47,963 nucleotides of DNA from an alpha proteobacterium AAP38. GTDB lineage: Bacteria; Pseudomonadota; Alphaproteobacteria; Azospirillales; Azospirillaceae. Made by a program: the position numbers and the translations under genes. Shown piece after piece: positions 24,095 through 30,700 of the stretch. The stretch is from assembly GCA_001296005.1 (NCBI GenBank), contig LJHR01000031.1, forward strand, positions 1-47,963, read 5' to 3'. The notes beneath the pieces were generated by a model. It saw only the letters and a program-made list of their open reading frames with translations, made no database searches and was not told where the DNA came from. The first letter of the stretch is position 1. Every line of letters starts with the position of its first letter.

Positions 24095-24925
24095 TCACGC
24101 GGCGTCGGTCGGGTCGTCCCGGTCCGGTTGCCCGTCGACAGTGGCCGGGTCGTCCCGGCGGGGCGGATTGGGGTCTGTGCCGGAGCCTGGATTGCCCGCC
24201 ACGCGGCGGGGCCAGACCTCGATATCGTTGGTGATGCTGGCGCCGTAACGCAACCGTTCTTCCGGCAGGTTACGGCGGCGGTCAAAGGCTATGACGCGGG
24301 TGCCCAGGTGGAAGGCTTCCGACAGGTCATGGGTGACCATGACGACGCTCATCGGATGTTCGTGCCACAGTTTGCGCATCAGCTTATGCACATCGCCCCG
24401 GATACCGGGGTCCAGCGCGCCGAACGGTTCATCGAGCAGCAGCACCTTGGGCTTGGCAATCAAGGCTTGGGCCAGGGCCAGCCGCTGCTGCATGCCGCCG
24501 GAGAGTTGGGCTGGGTACTTATCCAGCGCGTGGCTCAGGCCGACCGCATCCAGCAGCCGGGCCGCCTCATCCCTGGCCTGACGCCGGGCGGCACCGAACA
24601 GGCGACCCAGTACCCCGCCGCCCTTCAGCTCCGCCCCCAGCAGCACATTGCCCAGCACCGTCAGGTGCGGGAAAACGGAATAACGTTGGAACACCACGCC
24701 CCGGTCAGGGCCGGGTTCGGGCGAGATGGGTAAGCCGTCAATCAGGATTTCGCCCTTGGTCGGCGTTTCCTGTGACAGCAGCATGCGCAGAAAGGTGGTT
24801 TTGCCACAGCCGGACGGGCCGACCAGGGCCACGAAGGAACGCGGGGCGATTTCCAGATTGATCTGTTCCAGAACCACCTGCTCGCCATATTCCTTCCAGA
24901 CATTGCGAACGGAAATCTGTGTCAT
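24095..24925 (-). CDS. ABC transporter ATP-binding protein, guanidine importer (NitT/TauT type)
   Basis: A 276-residue ATPase that energises import through the permease at 24922. Walker A is GPSGCGKT (36-43), the Q-loop Gln is near 80, the signature is LSGGMQQR (141-148) and Walker B is VLLLDEP (161-167). It carries an extra C-terminal tail of about 40 residues, rich in Pro, Asp and Arg (after about 235), beyond the usual domain. ATG 24925 overlaps the permease stop in ATGA; a longer in-frame extension to 25003 is rejected because it reads back into the permease. Nitrate/taurine-type transporters of this kind recur in guanidine-riboswitch operons, so guanidine is the likely cargo. Confidence 0.92.
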   Translation of the reverse strand: MTQISVRNVWKEYGEQVVLEQINLEIAPRSFVALVGPSGCGKTTFLRMLLSQETPTKGEILIDGLPISPEPGPDRGVVFQRYSVFPHLTVLGNVLLGAELKGGGVLGRLFGAARRQARDEAARLLDAVGLSHALDKYPAQLSGGMQQRLALAQALIAKPKVLLLDEPFGALDPGIRGDVHKLMRKLWHEHPMSVVMVTHDLSEAFHLGTRVIAFDRRRNLPEERLRYGASITNDIEVWPRRVAGNPGSGTDPNPPRRDDPATVDGQPDRDDPTDAA

Positions 24926-25743
24926 GCCCCGGCCCTCGCTTCCTCGAACCACGGGAAGGCGCGGCGTTGCAGCACCCGCAAGCCCAGATCCATCAGGAAG
25001 CACAGCAGGGTGATCCAGGCGACATAGGGCAGGATCACATCCATGGCCAGATAGCGGCGCACCAGGAAGATGCGGTAACCAAGGCCGCTTTCACTGGCAA
25101 TCGCCTCTGCCGAGATCAGGAACAGCCAGGCGGGCCCAAGGTTCAGGCGGATGCTGTCGATCAGGCGCGGCAATATCTGTGGCAGCACCACGCGGATGGC
25201 GATGGTCCAGCTATTGGCCCCCAGCGTCTGCGCCTTGATCAATTGCTGTCGTGGCAGATCGTCGATCTTCAGCATCAGGTCGCGGATCAGGCAGGGCAGG
25301 ACCCCGACCACGATCAGGGTGATCTTGGATGCCTCTCCCAGCCCCACCATGATGAACAGGATAGGCAGCACGGCCAGCGGCGGCACCATCGACACCACCG
25401 TAACAAACGGGGACAGGGTGGCGCGGACATAGGGCAGCAGACCGGCGGACAACCCAACCAGCAATCCACCCGCCGCCGCGATGGCGATGCCCACCGCCAG
25501 CCGGGCCAGCGAGGCGCCGGTATCCAGCCACAGCAGGACATCGCCCGTGCGCTTGTCGGCGGTAAACGCCATGCGGTCGATGGCATCGGCAAAGGCGGTC
25601 AAACCCGGCAGCAACTTGTCCGCCGGGTTTTCGGCCAGCCGCACCGCCGACCCCAACGCATAGGCAATCAGAACCGCCAGAAAGGGCAGGGCTGCCAGAA
25701 GCATCCAGCTTGTTCGATCGGGTCGCTTGTTGATCAGACGCAT
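24922..25743 (-). CDS. ABC transporter permease, guanidine importer (NitT/TauT type)
   Basis: A 273-residue membrane protein of the SsuC/TauC/NrtB permease class with about six hydrophobic segments (first at about 14-32) and a cytoplasmic coupling region with the EAA-type loop around EAQTLGANSWTIAIRVVLPQILP-like residues (here KAQTLGANSWTIAIRVVLP). It pairs with the ATPase (ATGA overlap) and the periplasmic protein at 25895. The gap before it from the binding-protein gene holds a palindromic repeat, so the operon is probably continuous but with an RNA structure that may adjust the relative amounts of binding protein and membrane components. Confidence 0.92.
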   Translation of the reverse strand: MRLINKRPDRTSWMLLAALPFLAVLIAYALGSAVRLAENPADKLLPGLTAFADAIDRMAFTADKRTGDVLLWLDTGASLARLAVGIAIAAAGGLLVGLSAGLLPYVRATLSPFVTVVSMVPPLAVLPILFIMVGLGEASKITLIVVGVLPCLIRDLMLKIDDLPRQQLIKAQTLGANSWTIAIRVVLPQILPRLIDSIRLNLGPAWLFLISAEAIASESGLGYRIFLVRRYLAMDVILPYVAWITLLCFLMDLGLRVLQRRAFPWFEEARAGA

Positions 25744-25788
25744 GGGCGGGGTCCCGTGGTTGGGCGTTTGTCACGCTGTCTCTCGCTG

Positions 25789-25860
25789 CCTTCCCCGCGA
25801 AAGCGGGGATACAGGGGCCGTCGTGCCTGTGACCCTGGACCCCCGCTTTCGCGGGGGAAG
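25789..25860. repeat. Palindromic intergenic repeat with two GAAA/TTTC hairpins, copy 2
   Basis: Two arms, each a hairpin: CCCCGC-GAAA-GCGGGG (25793-25808) and CCCCGC-TTTC-GCGGGG (25841-25856), lie in inverted orientation around a short centre, with flanking CTTCC/GGAAG and CAGGG/CCCTG matches. The design equals copy 1 at 5403-5524, but two stem base pairs are changed on both sides, preserving the fold. It sits between the binding-protein gene and the permease gene of the guanidine operon. Confidence 0.8.
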
Positions 25861-25894
25861 CAAATGAAAGGTGAGAGATTGCTGCCGCCGCCGC

Positions 25895-26971
25895 TTACAG
25901 CTTCCCGTCTGCTGCCGCCGCCATGTACGTGTCGGTGAAGCGGAGCTTCACGAACTTGGCATTGCCGTAGGTGACACCGCCCGGGAACTCGATCCCCACG
26001 GCTTCTGCCGACGGTGCACCGTTGCCCAGCAGGCCGTGGTCGAACAGGAAGCCCGCCACCTTCTGCATGGTGGCCTTCGGTTCGGCCCCGCGCACAAAGC
26101 CCAGCGCGTCGGCAGGCTTGTAGAACATGCGGGTGGCCTTCAACTGCGCCTCAAAGCCTGCCAGATCGGTGCCTGACGCCTTGCCCATGGCGGTGCGGGC
26201 GGCTACACCCGCGGGGGTGTCGGCGGACATCAGGGCCATGGTCTCATACCAGATGCCGGCCAGCGCCTTGCCGAAGGCCGGATTGTCCTTCAGCACATCA
26301 GTGTTCGCGACGGTCAGGTCGATGATTTCGCCAGGGATCTGGCTGCTGTCGAACACCTTCTTCGCACCCGGCGTGGCCAGGATCTCGGCGACCAGAGGGT
26401 TCCAGGTGACCACTGCCGTGACATCCGCGGTGGACCATGCAGCGACCATGTCGGCGTCGGAGGTGGAAACGACGCTGACATCCTTCTTTTCCGTCAGCTT
26501 CACGCTTTCCAGCGCGCGGGTCAGCAGATAATGGCTGACCGAATATTCCACCAGATTGACCTTCTGGCCCTTGATGTCGGCCAGCTTATCCTTGCCCTTC
26601 AGGATGACGGCGTCATTGCCGTTGGAGAAATCGCCCACGATGACGGCGGTGGTGTCGACGCCACCGGCGGCGGGGATGGACAGGGCGTCCATGTTGGTGA
26701 CAGTGACGGCGTCGAAGGCGCCGGCGGTGTATTGGTTGATGCTTTCAACATAATCGTTGAACTGCACCACCTCGATCTTGATGCCGTACTTGTCGGCCCA
26801 TTTCTTCACGATGCCTTGGTCGGCGGCATACTGCCACGGCATCCAGCCGACATAGATGGACCAGGCCAGCTTGAAGTCCTTCTTCGGCGCCGCATAGGCG
26901 GGAAGGGAGAGCAGCGAGGCGGCAACCAGGCCGGCGGTCAATTTTCCAAGGAAGCGGCGCGTCTTCATCAT
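25895..26971 (-). CDS. Periplasmic guanidine-binding protein of a NitT/TauT-type ABC transporter
   Basis: A 358-residue exported binding protein, first gene of the guanidine operon. The signal peptide is MMKTRRFLGKLTAGLVAASL... with cleavage near AYA-APK (residue 26). The mature part matches the NMT1/OmpA-like family: LAWSIYVGWMPWQYAADQG, QYTAGAFDAVTVTNMDAL, VNLVEYSVSHYLLTRALE. It should capture the nitrogen source and deliver it to the permease and ATPase encoded downstream. The start at 26971 follows AGGGG by four bases; ATG 26968 is an alternative with seven-base spacing. This ribosome binding site is the predicted target of the riboswitch. A very long upstream in-frame extension runs through the riboswitch and is rejected. 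Confidence 0.92.
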   Translation of the reverse strand: MMKTRRFLGKLTAGLVAASLLSLPAYAAPKKDFKLAWSIYVGWMPWQYAADQGIVKKWADKYGIKIEVVQFNDYVESINQYTAGAFDAVTVTNMDALSIPAAGGVDTTAVIVGDFSNGNDAVILKGKDKLADIKGQKVNLVEYSVSHYLLTRALESVKLTEKKDVSVVSTSDADMVAAWSTADVTAVVTWNPLVAEILATPGAKKVFDSSQIPGEIIDLTVANTDVLKDNPAFGKALAGIWYETMALMSADTPAGVAARTAMGKASGTDLAGFEAQLKATRMFYKPADALGFVRGAEPKATMQKVAGFLFDHGLLGNGAPSAEAVGIEFPGGVTYGNAKFVKLRFTDTYMAAAADGKL

Positions 26972-27033
26972 CCAACCCCTATCGTTCCAAACCGGTTTGG
27001 GGGTTGGCGGAGACCGTAAGGGGGCGCCAACCC
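26972..27033 (-). promoter_or_regulatory. Riboswitch expression platform with mutually exclusive ribosome-site pairing
   Basis: On the minus strand GGGTTGGCG (27033-27025) pairs perfectly with CGCCAACCC (27009-27001). The same CCAACCCC segment (27007-27000) can instead pair with GGGGTTGG (26979-26972), which contains most of the Shine-Dalgarno AGGGG. A perfect 14-base palindrome CCAAACCGGTTTGG (27000-26987) lies between. There is no T run, so control of translation rather than termination is predicted. Which fold goes with bound guanidine cannot be decided by eye. Confidence 0.65.
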
Positions 27034-27040
27034 ACCTCGA

Positions 27041-27157
27041 TCTCCCGGGCTTTTGTCCCGCCGTGTACCAGACGGGGCCGATAGGCCGTGTCTGGCGGCA
27101 GCTCTCGGACCAGACACCCGTGTCATCCACGGCCGGAACCCTAGCCACCTTTAATAC
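27041..27157 (-). promoter_or_regulatory. Guanidine-I riboswitch (ykkC class) aptamer
   Basis: Read on the minus strand, the leader of the binding-protein gene contains the conserved guanidine-I blocks in order: CTAGGGTTCCG (27144-27134), TCTGGTCCGAGAG, then ACACGGCGGGACAAAAGCCC followed by CGGGAGA ending near 27041. Supporting helices are CCGTG/CACGG just after the first block, GTGTCTGG/CCAGACAC around the second, and a GGCC-TATC-GGCC hairpin in the variable region. This aptamer class senses free guanidine. I could not assign the closing P1 helix with confidence. Its presence is the main evidence that the downstream genes handle guanidine, not urea. Confidence 0.93.
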
Positions 27158-27167
27158 GCTGCATAGC

Positions 27168-27184
27168 AGCAAGGTTCGTGCCAG
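27168..27184 (-). promoter_or_regulatory. Sigma-54 (RpoN) promoter of the guanidine operon
   Basis: CTGGCACG-AACC-TTGCT on the minus strand matches the -24/-12 consensus (YTGGCACG-N4-TTGCW) at every conserved position with correct spacing. Counting from the GC at -12 puts the start near a G at 27157, about 13 bases before the first conserved aptamer block. Sigma-54 with NtrC is the usual nitrogen-limitation system, which suits a guanidine nitrogen-scavenging operon. Confidence 0.85.
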
Positions 27185-27190
27185 CCATAA

Positions 27191-27242
27191 ATCGCCAGAA
27201 TCGCTGGATGGATCGCCAGCATATGGCGCAGTTGCGGGCAAC
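27191..27242. promoter_or_regulatory. Possible activator region upstream of the sigma-54 promoter
   Basis: Three near-identical octamers ATCGCCAG, ATCGCTGG and ATCGCCAG start at 27191, 27200 and 27212 (plus strand), and a palindrome GTTGC-GG-GCAAC lies at 27231-27242. Sigma-54 promoters need an upstream-bound activator. Neither motif matches the usual NtrC box, so the link is inference. Confidence 0.3.
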
Positions 27243-27285
27243 CTGCCTGATTGGAGCGCGTAAAAATTAGGCAATGCCGATGCGG

Positions 27286-27314
27286 TTGACAGAGGCCCTG
27301 CGCTCGGGCATCTG
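27286..27314 (+). promoter_or_regulatory. Possible sigma-70-type promoter of the UPF0114 gene
   Basis: A consensus -35 TTGACA (27286-27291) is followed after 17 bases by a weak -10, CATCTG. It lies in the 375-base divergent gap shared with the guanidine operon and would drive the gene at 27347. Confidence 0.3.
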
Positions 27315-27346
27315 CTGGCCACGCCCGACCCGATGGAGAAAGCCCC

Positions 27347-27856
27347 GTGATCGAACGCTATATTGAGCGCACTCTCTACGCATGCCGCTGGCTGCTGGTG
27401 CCGATGTATCTGTGTCTCGCCCTTGTCTTGATCGCGTTCACGGTCCGGTTCGGCGTGGAACTGGTAGACCTGTTTGGTTACGCCCTTTATGGGGAAAGCG
27501 AGGCTGATCTGATCCTGGCGGCCCTGACGCTGGTTGATCTGGTCCTTGTGGGCAGTCTTGTGATCATGGTGATGATCAGTGGGTATGAAAATTTCGTCTC
27601 CCGGATTGAGTTGGATGAGAATGATGAGAAGCTGTCTTGGCTGGGCAAGCTGGATAGCGGCACGCTGAAAGTTAAGGTCGCCGCCTCCATCGTGGCCATT
27701 TCGTCCATCCATCTGCTGAAAAGCTTCATGGATGCCGACAAGGTAACGAATGACAAGCTGATGTGGCTGGTCATCATCCACCTGACCTTTGTGGTTTCGG
27801 CGGTGCTCATGGGCTGGCTTGACAAGCTGTCTTCCTCGAATAAGTCGAGGCTTTAA
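27347..27856 (+). CDS. UPF0114 (YqhA) family membrane protein
   Basis: A 169-residue inner membrane protein of the UPF0114/TIGR00645 family with about four hydrophobic segments (near 13-35, 55-78, 105-125 and 138-158). Characteristic blocks are [21 protein letters not shown] at the start, [12 protein letters not shown] at about 75-86 and the [21 protein letters not shown] stretch. The start is GTG with GGAGAAAG upstream (27335-27342). It is a single gene with its own promoter candidate and a strong terminator. The function of the family is unknown; there is no evidence that it belongs to the divergent guanidine system. Confidence 0.9.
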   Translation: MIERYIERTLYACRWLLVPMYLCLALVLIAFTVRFGVELVDLFGYALYGESEADLILAALTLVDLVLVGSLVIMVMISGYENFVSRIELDENDEKLSWLGKLDSGTLKVKVAASIVAISSIHLLKSFMDADKVTNDKLMWLVIIHLTFVVSAVLMGWLDKLSSSNKSRL

Positions 27857-27873
27857 CCAGATTCCAAGCCTTC

Positions 27874-27910
27874 AGGTCACATGCCCAGCCCGGCATGTGA
27901 CCTTTTGTTT
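27874..27910 (+). terminator. Terminator of the UPF0114 gene
   Basis: AGGTCACATGCC (27874-27885) and GGCATGTGACCT (27892-27903) form a perfect 12-bp stem with a CAGCCC loop, followed by TTTGTTT. Confidence 0.92.
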
Positions 27911-27969
27911 CAAGGTTGCAATATTTCGCATTAACCACAAAAAATTTATTAAAAAATCCTTAAACCTGC

Positions 27970-27990
27970 GATATGTGAACGGAACATATC
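27970..27990. promoter_or_regulatory. Inverted-repeat operator candidate upstream of the solute-binding protein
   Basis: GATATGT and ACATATC are perfect 7-bp arms with a seven-base spacer, just downstream of an AT-rich stretch (27920-27965) that should contain the promoter and about 24 bases before the start codon at 28014. Position suits a repressor site. The regulator is unknown. Confidence 0.4.
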
Positions 27991-28013
27991 CCGTGGGGTA
28001 AGGGGGAACCGGG

Positions 28014-28832
28014 ATGACCGGTCGTTTCAGCGGAATGTGGTGGCGATTGGCGGCCCTTCTGGCCGTTATCATGATATCCATCCCAGCCATGGCCCGTCCC
28101 CTGACATTTGCCTTTGGTGACCATAACGAGGCACCGTTCGCCATTGTCGAAAATGGGCAGTTGAAGGGCGGGTTCGCACTGGAGTTTGGCCGGGCGCTGG
28201 CCTCACGGCTGGGTCTGGATGCCGCGTTCCGCTTCGTGCCGCGTAATCGTATCGCTGCTGAAATCTCTACTGGCAGCGTCGATGCCTATTGTCTGGCGGC
28301 ACAGCCCTATTATCCGGCCTTCGCGCCCGACCGTTTCACCCAGTCATTCTTCACTGATCACGACATCGTGCTGCTGTCCGCCGGATTGCGCGGTCCGGCG
28401 GCAATAGACTCGCTGCTGGGCGCGCGGGTGGGGACGGTGTTGGGTTTTCTCTACCCTGCTGCCGTCGAAGCGCTGTTCAGCAGTGGAAAGGCGGAACGTA
28501 TCGATGCGCGCAATGCCGATGGCAATCTGCGCAAGCTGCAGGGCGGGCGCCTGGATGCGGTTATCCTGCCGCTGGCGACATGGCGTCTGGCTGTATCGCG
28601 TGACGAGGCCCTGGCAATGGTCGCCAGACCGGATTTCATCCCGGTTGCCGCGCGTGACCGCGTGTGTCTGGTTAGTCCCGCCAGTCCAGTGACCGTGCCC
28701 GAAATGAACCTTGCCATCCAGTCATTGGCGTCGGATGGAACATTGGCGGTGATGCTGCGTGATCTGGGATTGTCAACCTCGCTGCAATCGTCGCAACTGC
28801 CGCTGACGGCACCGGGGCCGGCGCGCCGCTGA
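28014..28832 (+). CDS. Orphan periplasmic solute-binding protein (family 3 type)
   Basis: A 272-residue exported protein with a signal peptide ending near residue 27 (SIPAMA-RP) and a family 3 binding-protein fold: LTFAFGDHNEAPFAIVENGQLKGG opening (residues about 29-52, the PF-x-G-GF ligand-lobe pattern), GALASRLGLDAAFRFVPRNR-type helix-strand (here ALASRLGL) and hinge block ARVGTVLGFLYPAAVEALF. It has no adjacent permease or ATPase. It resembles in style the orphan binding protein inside the liu operon, a type frequent in these genomes. GGGGGAA lies upstream of the start. Its stop directly abuts the stop of the convergent small gene. Ligand unknown. Confidence 0.8.
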   Translation: MTGRFSGMWWRLAALLAVIMISIPAMARPLTFAFGDHNEAPFAIVENGQLKGGFALEFGRALASRLGLDAAFRFVPRNRIAAEISTGSVDAYCLAAQPYYPAFAPDRFTQSFFTDHDIVLLSAGLRGPAAIDSLLGARVGTVLGFLYPAAVEALFSSGKAERIDARNADGNLRKLQGGRLDAVILPLATWRLAVSRDEALAMVARPDFIPVAARDRVCLVSPASPVTVPEMNLAIQSLASDGTLAVMLRDLGLSTSLQSSQLPLTAPGPARR

Positions 28833-29090
28833 TCAGTCCAGCAGACCGTCAATATCGGTCATCAACCGCTGACGCCGCTGCACAACCGGGACATTGTCGG
28901 CACCACCGGTCGTGGCGTCCGGCACCTCTGCCATCGACGCTACGTCGTCGGCCTGTTCATCGGCCAGGACAGCCGCCACGGCGGCCCGCACATCGTCCCG
29001 GCGTGTGGCCGGCACCCAGAATTCAAGCCGCACCAGCCCCGCCGCCTTGCGGCGGGCGCGTGCCCTGATTTGCCGGATCGCGTCGCTCAT
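28833..29090 (-). CDS. Small hypothetical protein, possibly antitoxin-like
   Basis: An 85-residue protein. The N-terminal half is basic (RQIRARARRKAAG), followed by VRLEFWVPATRRDDVRAAVAAVLADEQ; the C-terminal half is acidic and ends MTDIDGLLD. The basic start plus WVP-TRR resembles MazE-like/DUF3018 antitoxins weakly, but no toxin gene is adjacent and I do not claim the match. GAGGTGAC five bases upstream supports a real start. Its stop touches the stop of the binding-protein gene (TGATCA), tail-to-tail. Probably a real small gene of unknown role. Confidence 0.55.
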   Translation of the reverse strand: MSDAIRQIRARARRKAAGLVRLEFWVPATRRDDVRAAVAAVLADEQADDVASMAEVPDATTGGADNVPVVQRRQRLMTDIDGLLD

Positions 29091-29164
29091 ACCGTCACCT
29101 CTTCAGATGCGACCACAGTAATGCAACCTGCATGCGAATGAAAAGTGCAGCCGGCGCGGTGCGG

Positions 29165-30685
29165 TCATTCCATCACGGCGGCATGCTTGTCCACTGCGGC
29201 GGTCGCCTTCGGCTTGCGCAGCAGCAGCAATAGCGGAATCGCCGCCAGCGTGACCAGCATCATCATATGGAAATCATTGAGATAGGCGATCATCGCTGCC
29301 TGCCGGTTCACCATCAGGTCGGCAGCGGCCAGCACTTCCGGGGCGGCCTGTCCCACCATGCTGATCGGCCCGTCAATGTTGGTGTTGAAGGGGCTGATAT
29401 GGGCGGACAGTTCGGCATGGTTGACCTGGGTGAAATGCGCCAGCGCCGCCGTCACAACCGACACGCCCAGGCTGTTGCCCATGTTGCGTACCAGACTGAA
29501 CAGGCCGGCGGCATCGGGCCGGTCGGCGGGTGCCAGGGTCGCAAAGGCCATGGTCGACAGTGGCACGAACACCATGCCGATCCCCAAACCCTGGATCACA
29601 CCGGACAGGATGATGGGGCTCGAATCCATCACGATGGTGAAGCCCGTCATCATATGCAGTGACCAGCCGGTGACGCAAAGACCCGTCAGGATCAGCAGCC
29701 GCGGATCCACCACCCGCATCAGCCGTCCGACCATCAGCATGGAGATCATTACGCCCACGCCGCGCGGCGCCATCACCATGCCCGTAGTGATGGTGGGATA
29801 GCCCATCAACCGTTGCAGCATCGGTGGCAGCAGGGCCATGGCGGCCAGGACGACGATGCCGATAATGAAGATGAAGACCAGCCCCAGCAGCAGGTTGCGG
29901 TCGCGCAGCAGATGTGGCGGCAGAAACGGCTTTTCCGTCGTCATCATATGCACACTGAAACCCCAGAACGCCGATACCGCCACACCCAGTTCCAGCCAGA
30001 TTTCGGGAGAGGCGAACCAGTCCAGCTGTTCGCCCCGGTCCAACATCAGCTGCAACGTGCCCACACCGATGGACAGCAGCGCGAAGCCGACGAAATCAAA
30101 CCCCCGCTGCCGCGTCGGCGCCTTGGGCAGCCAAGCCAGGATGCCCAGGAAGGCCATGATGCCGATGGGCACGTTGATGTAAAAAACCCAGCGCCAGTTC
30201 AGGCTTTCGGTCAGCCAGCCACCCAGGGTAGGGCCGATGACGGGGCCAACCATGACACCCGCCCCCCACATGGCCATGGCCTGTCCATGTCGGTCGGGCG
30301 GATTGATGTTCAGCAGCACCGTCTGTGACAGGGGTACAAGGGCGGCACCGAACACGCCCTGCAGCAGCCGCCAGATGACCATTTCCGTCAGGCTGCCGGC
30401 GGTGCCGCACAGCATGGAGGCAGCCGTGAAGCCGACCACGGAGATCAGGAAAAGCTGTTTCAGCCCGATCCGGTCGGTCAGCCATCCGGTCATCGGCGTC
30501 ATGATGGCAGACGCAACGATATAGGAGGTCAGCACCCAGGTAATGCTATCCTGTGCGGCTCCCAGGCTGCCCTGCATGCTGGGCAGGGCGACATTGGCGA
30601 TGGTTGTGTCCAGTACCTGCATGATCGTCGCCATCATGATGGCGACAGTCAGGGGGCCCTTTTTAAGGGTGGCTGTGTCGGTCAT
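29165..30685 (-). CDS. DHA2 family drug efflux transporter (EmrB/QacA type)
   Basis: A 506-residue major facilitator with 14 predicted membrane segments. Family marks are MQVLDTTIANVALPSMQGSL at the first segment (motif D1), GWLTDRIGLKQLF (motif A, about 62-75) and GAGVMVGPVIGPTLGGWL (motif C, about 141-158). With the HlyD-type adaptor just upstream it should form a tripartite pump through a TolC-like channel not encoded here, exporting hydrophobic toxicants or drugs. GGGGGATCC precedes the start, 15 bases after the adaptor stop. Last gene of the marR-emrA-emrB-type operon. Confidence 0.93.
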   Translation of the reverse strand: MTDTATLKKGPLTVAIMMATIMQVLDTTIANVALPSMQGSLGAAQDSITWVLTSYIVASAIMTPMTGWLTDRIGLKQLFLISVVGFTAASMLCGTAGSLTEMVIWRLLQGVFGAALVPLSQTVLLNINPPDRHGQAMAMWGAGVMVGPVIGPTLGGWLTESLNWRWVFYINVPIGIMAFLGILAWLPKAPTRQRGFDFVGFALLSIGVGTLQLMLDRGEQLDWFASPEIWLELGVAVSAFWGFSVHMMTTEKPFLPPHLLRDRNLLLGLVFIFIIGIVVLAAMALLPPMLQRLMGYPTITTGMVMAPRGVGVMISMLMVGRLMRVVDPRLLILTGLCVTGWSLHMMTGFTIVMDSSPIILSGVIQGLGIGMVFVPLSTMAFATLAPADRPDAAGLFSLVRNMGNSLGVSVVTAALAHFTQVNHAELSAHISPFNTNIDGPISMVGQAAPEVLAAADLMVNRQAAMIAYLNDFHMMMLVTLAAIPLLLLLRKPKATAAVDKHAAVME

Positions 30686-30700
30686 GGCGGATCCCCCGCG

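Noticed and set aside
27191-27242. NtrC binding site upstream of the guanidine operon
   Set aside because: The repeats present do not match the TGCAC...GTGCA-type NtrC consensus, so only a generic activator region is reported.
26972-27781. A 270-codon N-terminal extension of the guanidine-binding protein
   Set aside because: It runs through the riboswitch, the sigma-54 promoter and into the divergent UPF0114 gene; the signal peptide and ribosome site fix the start at 26971.
28833-29090. Toxin-antitoxin system around the small basic/acidic protein
   Set aside because: The protein has only faint antitoxin-like features and there is no toxin gene on either side.
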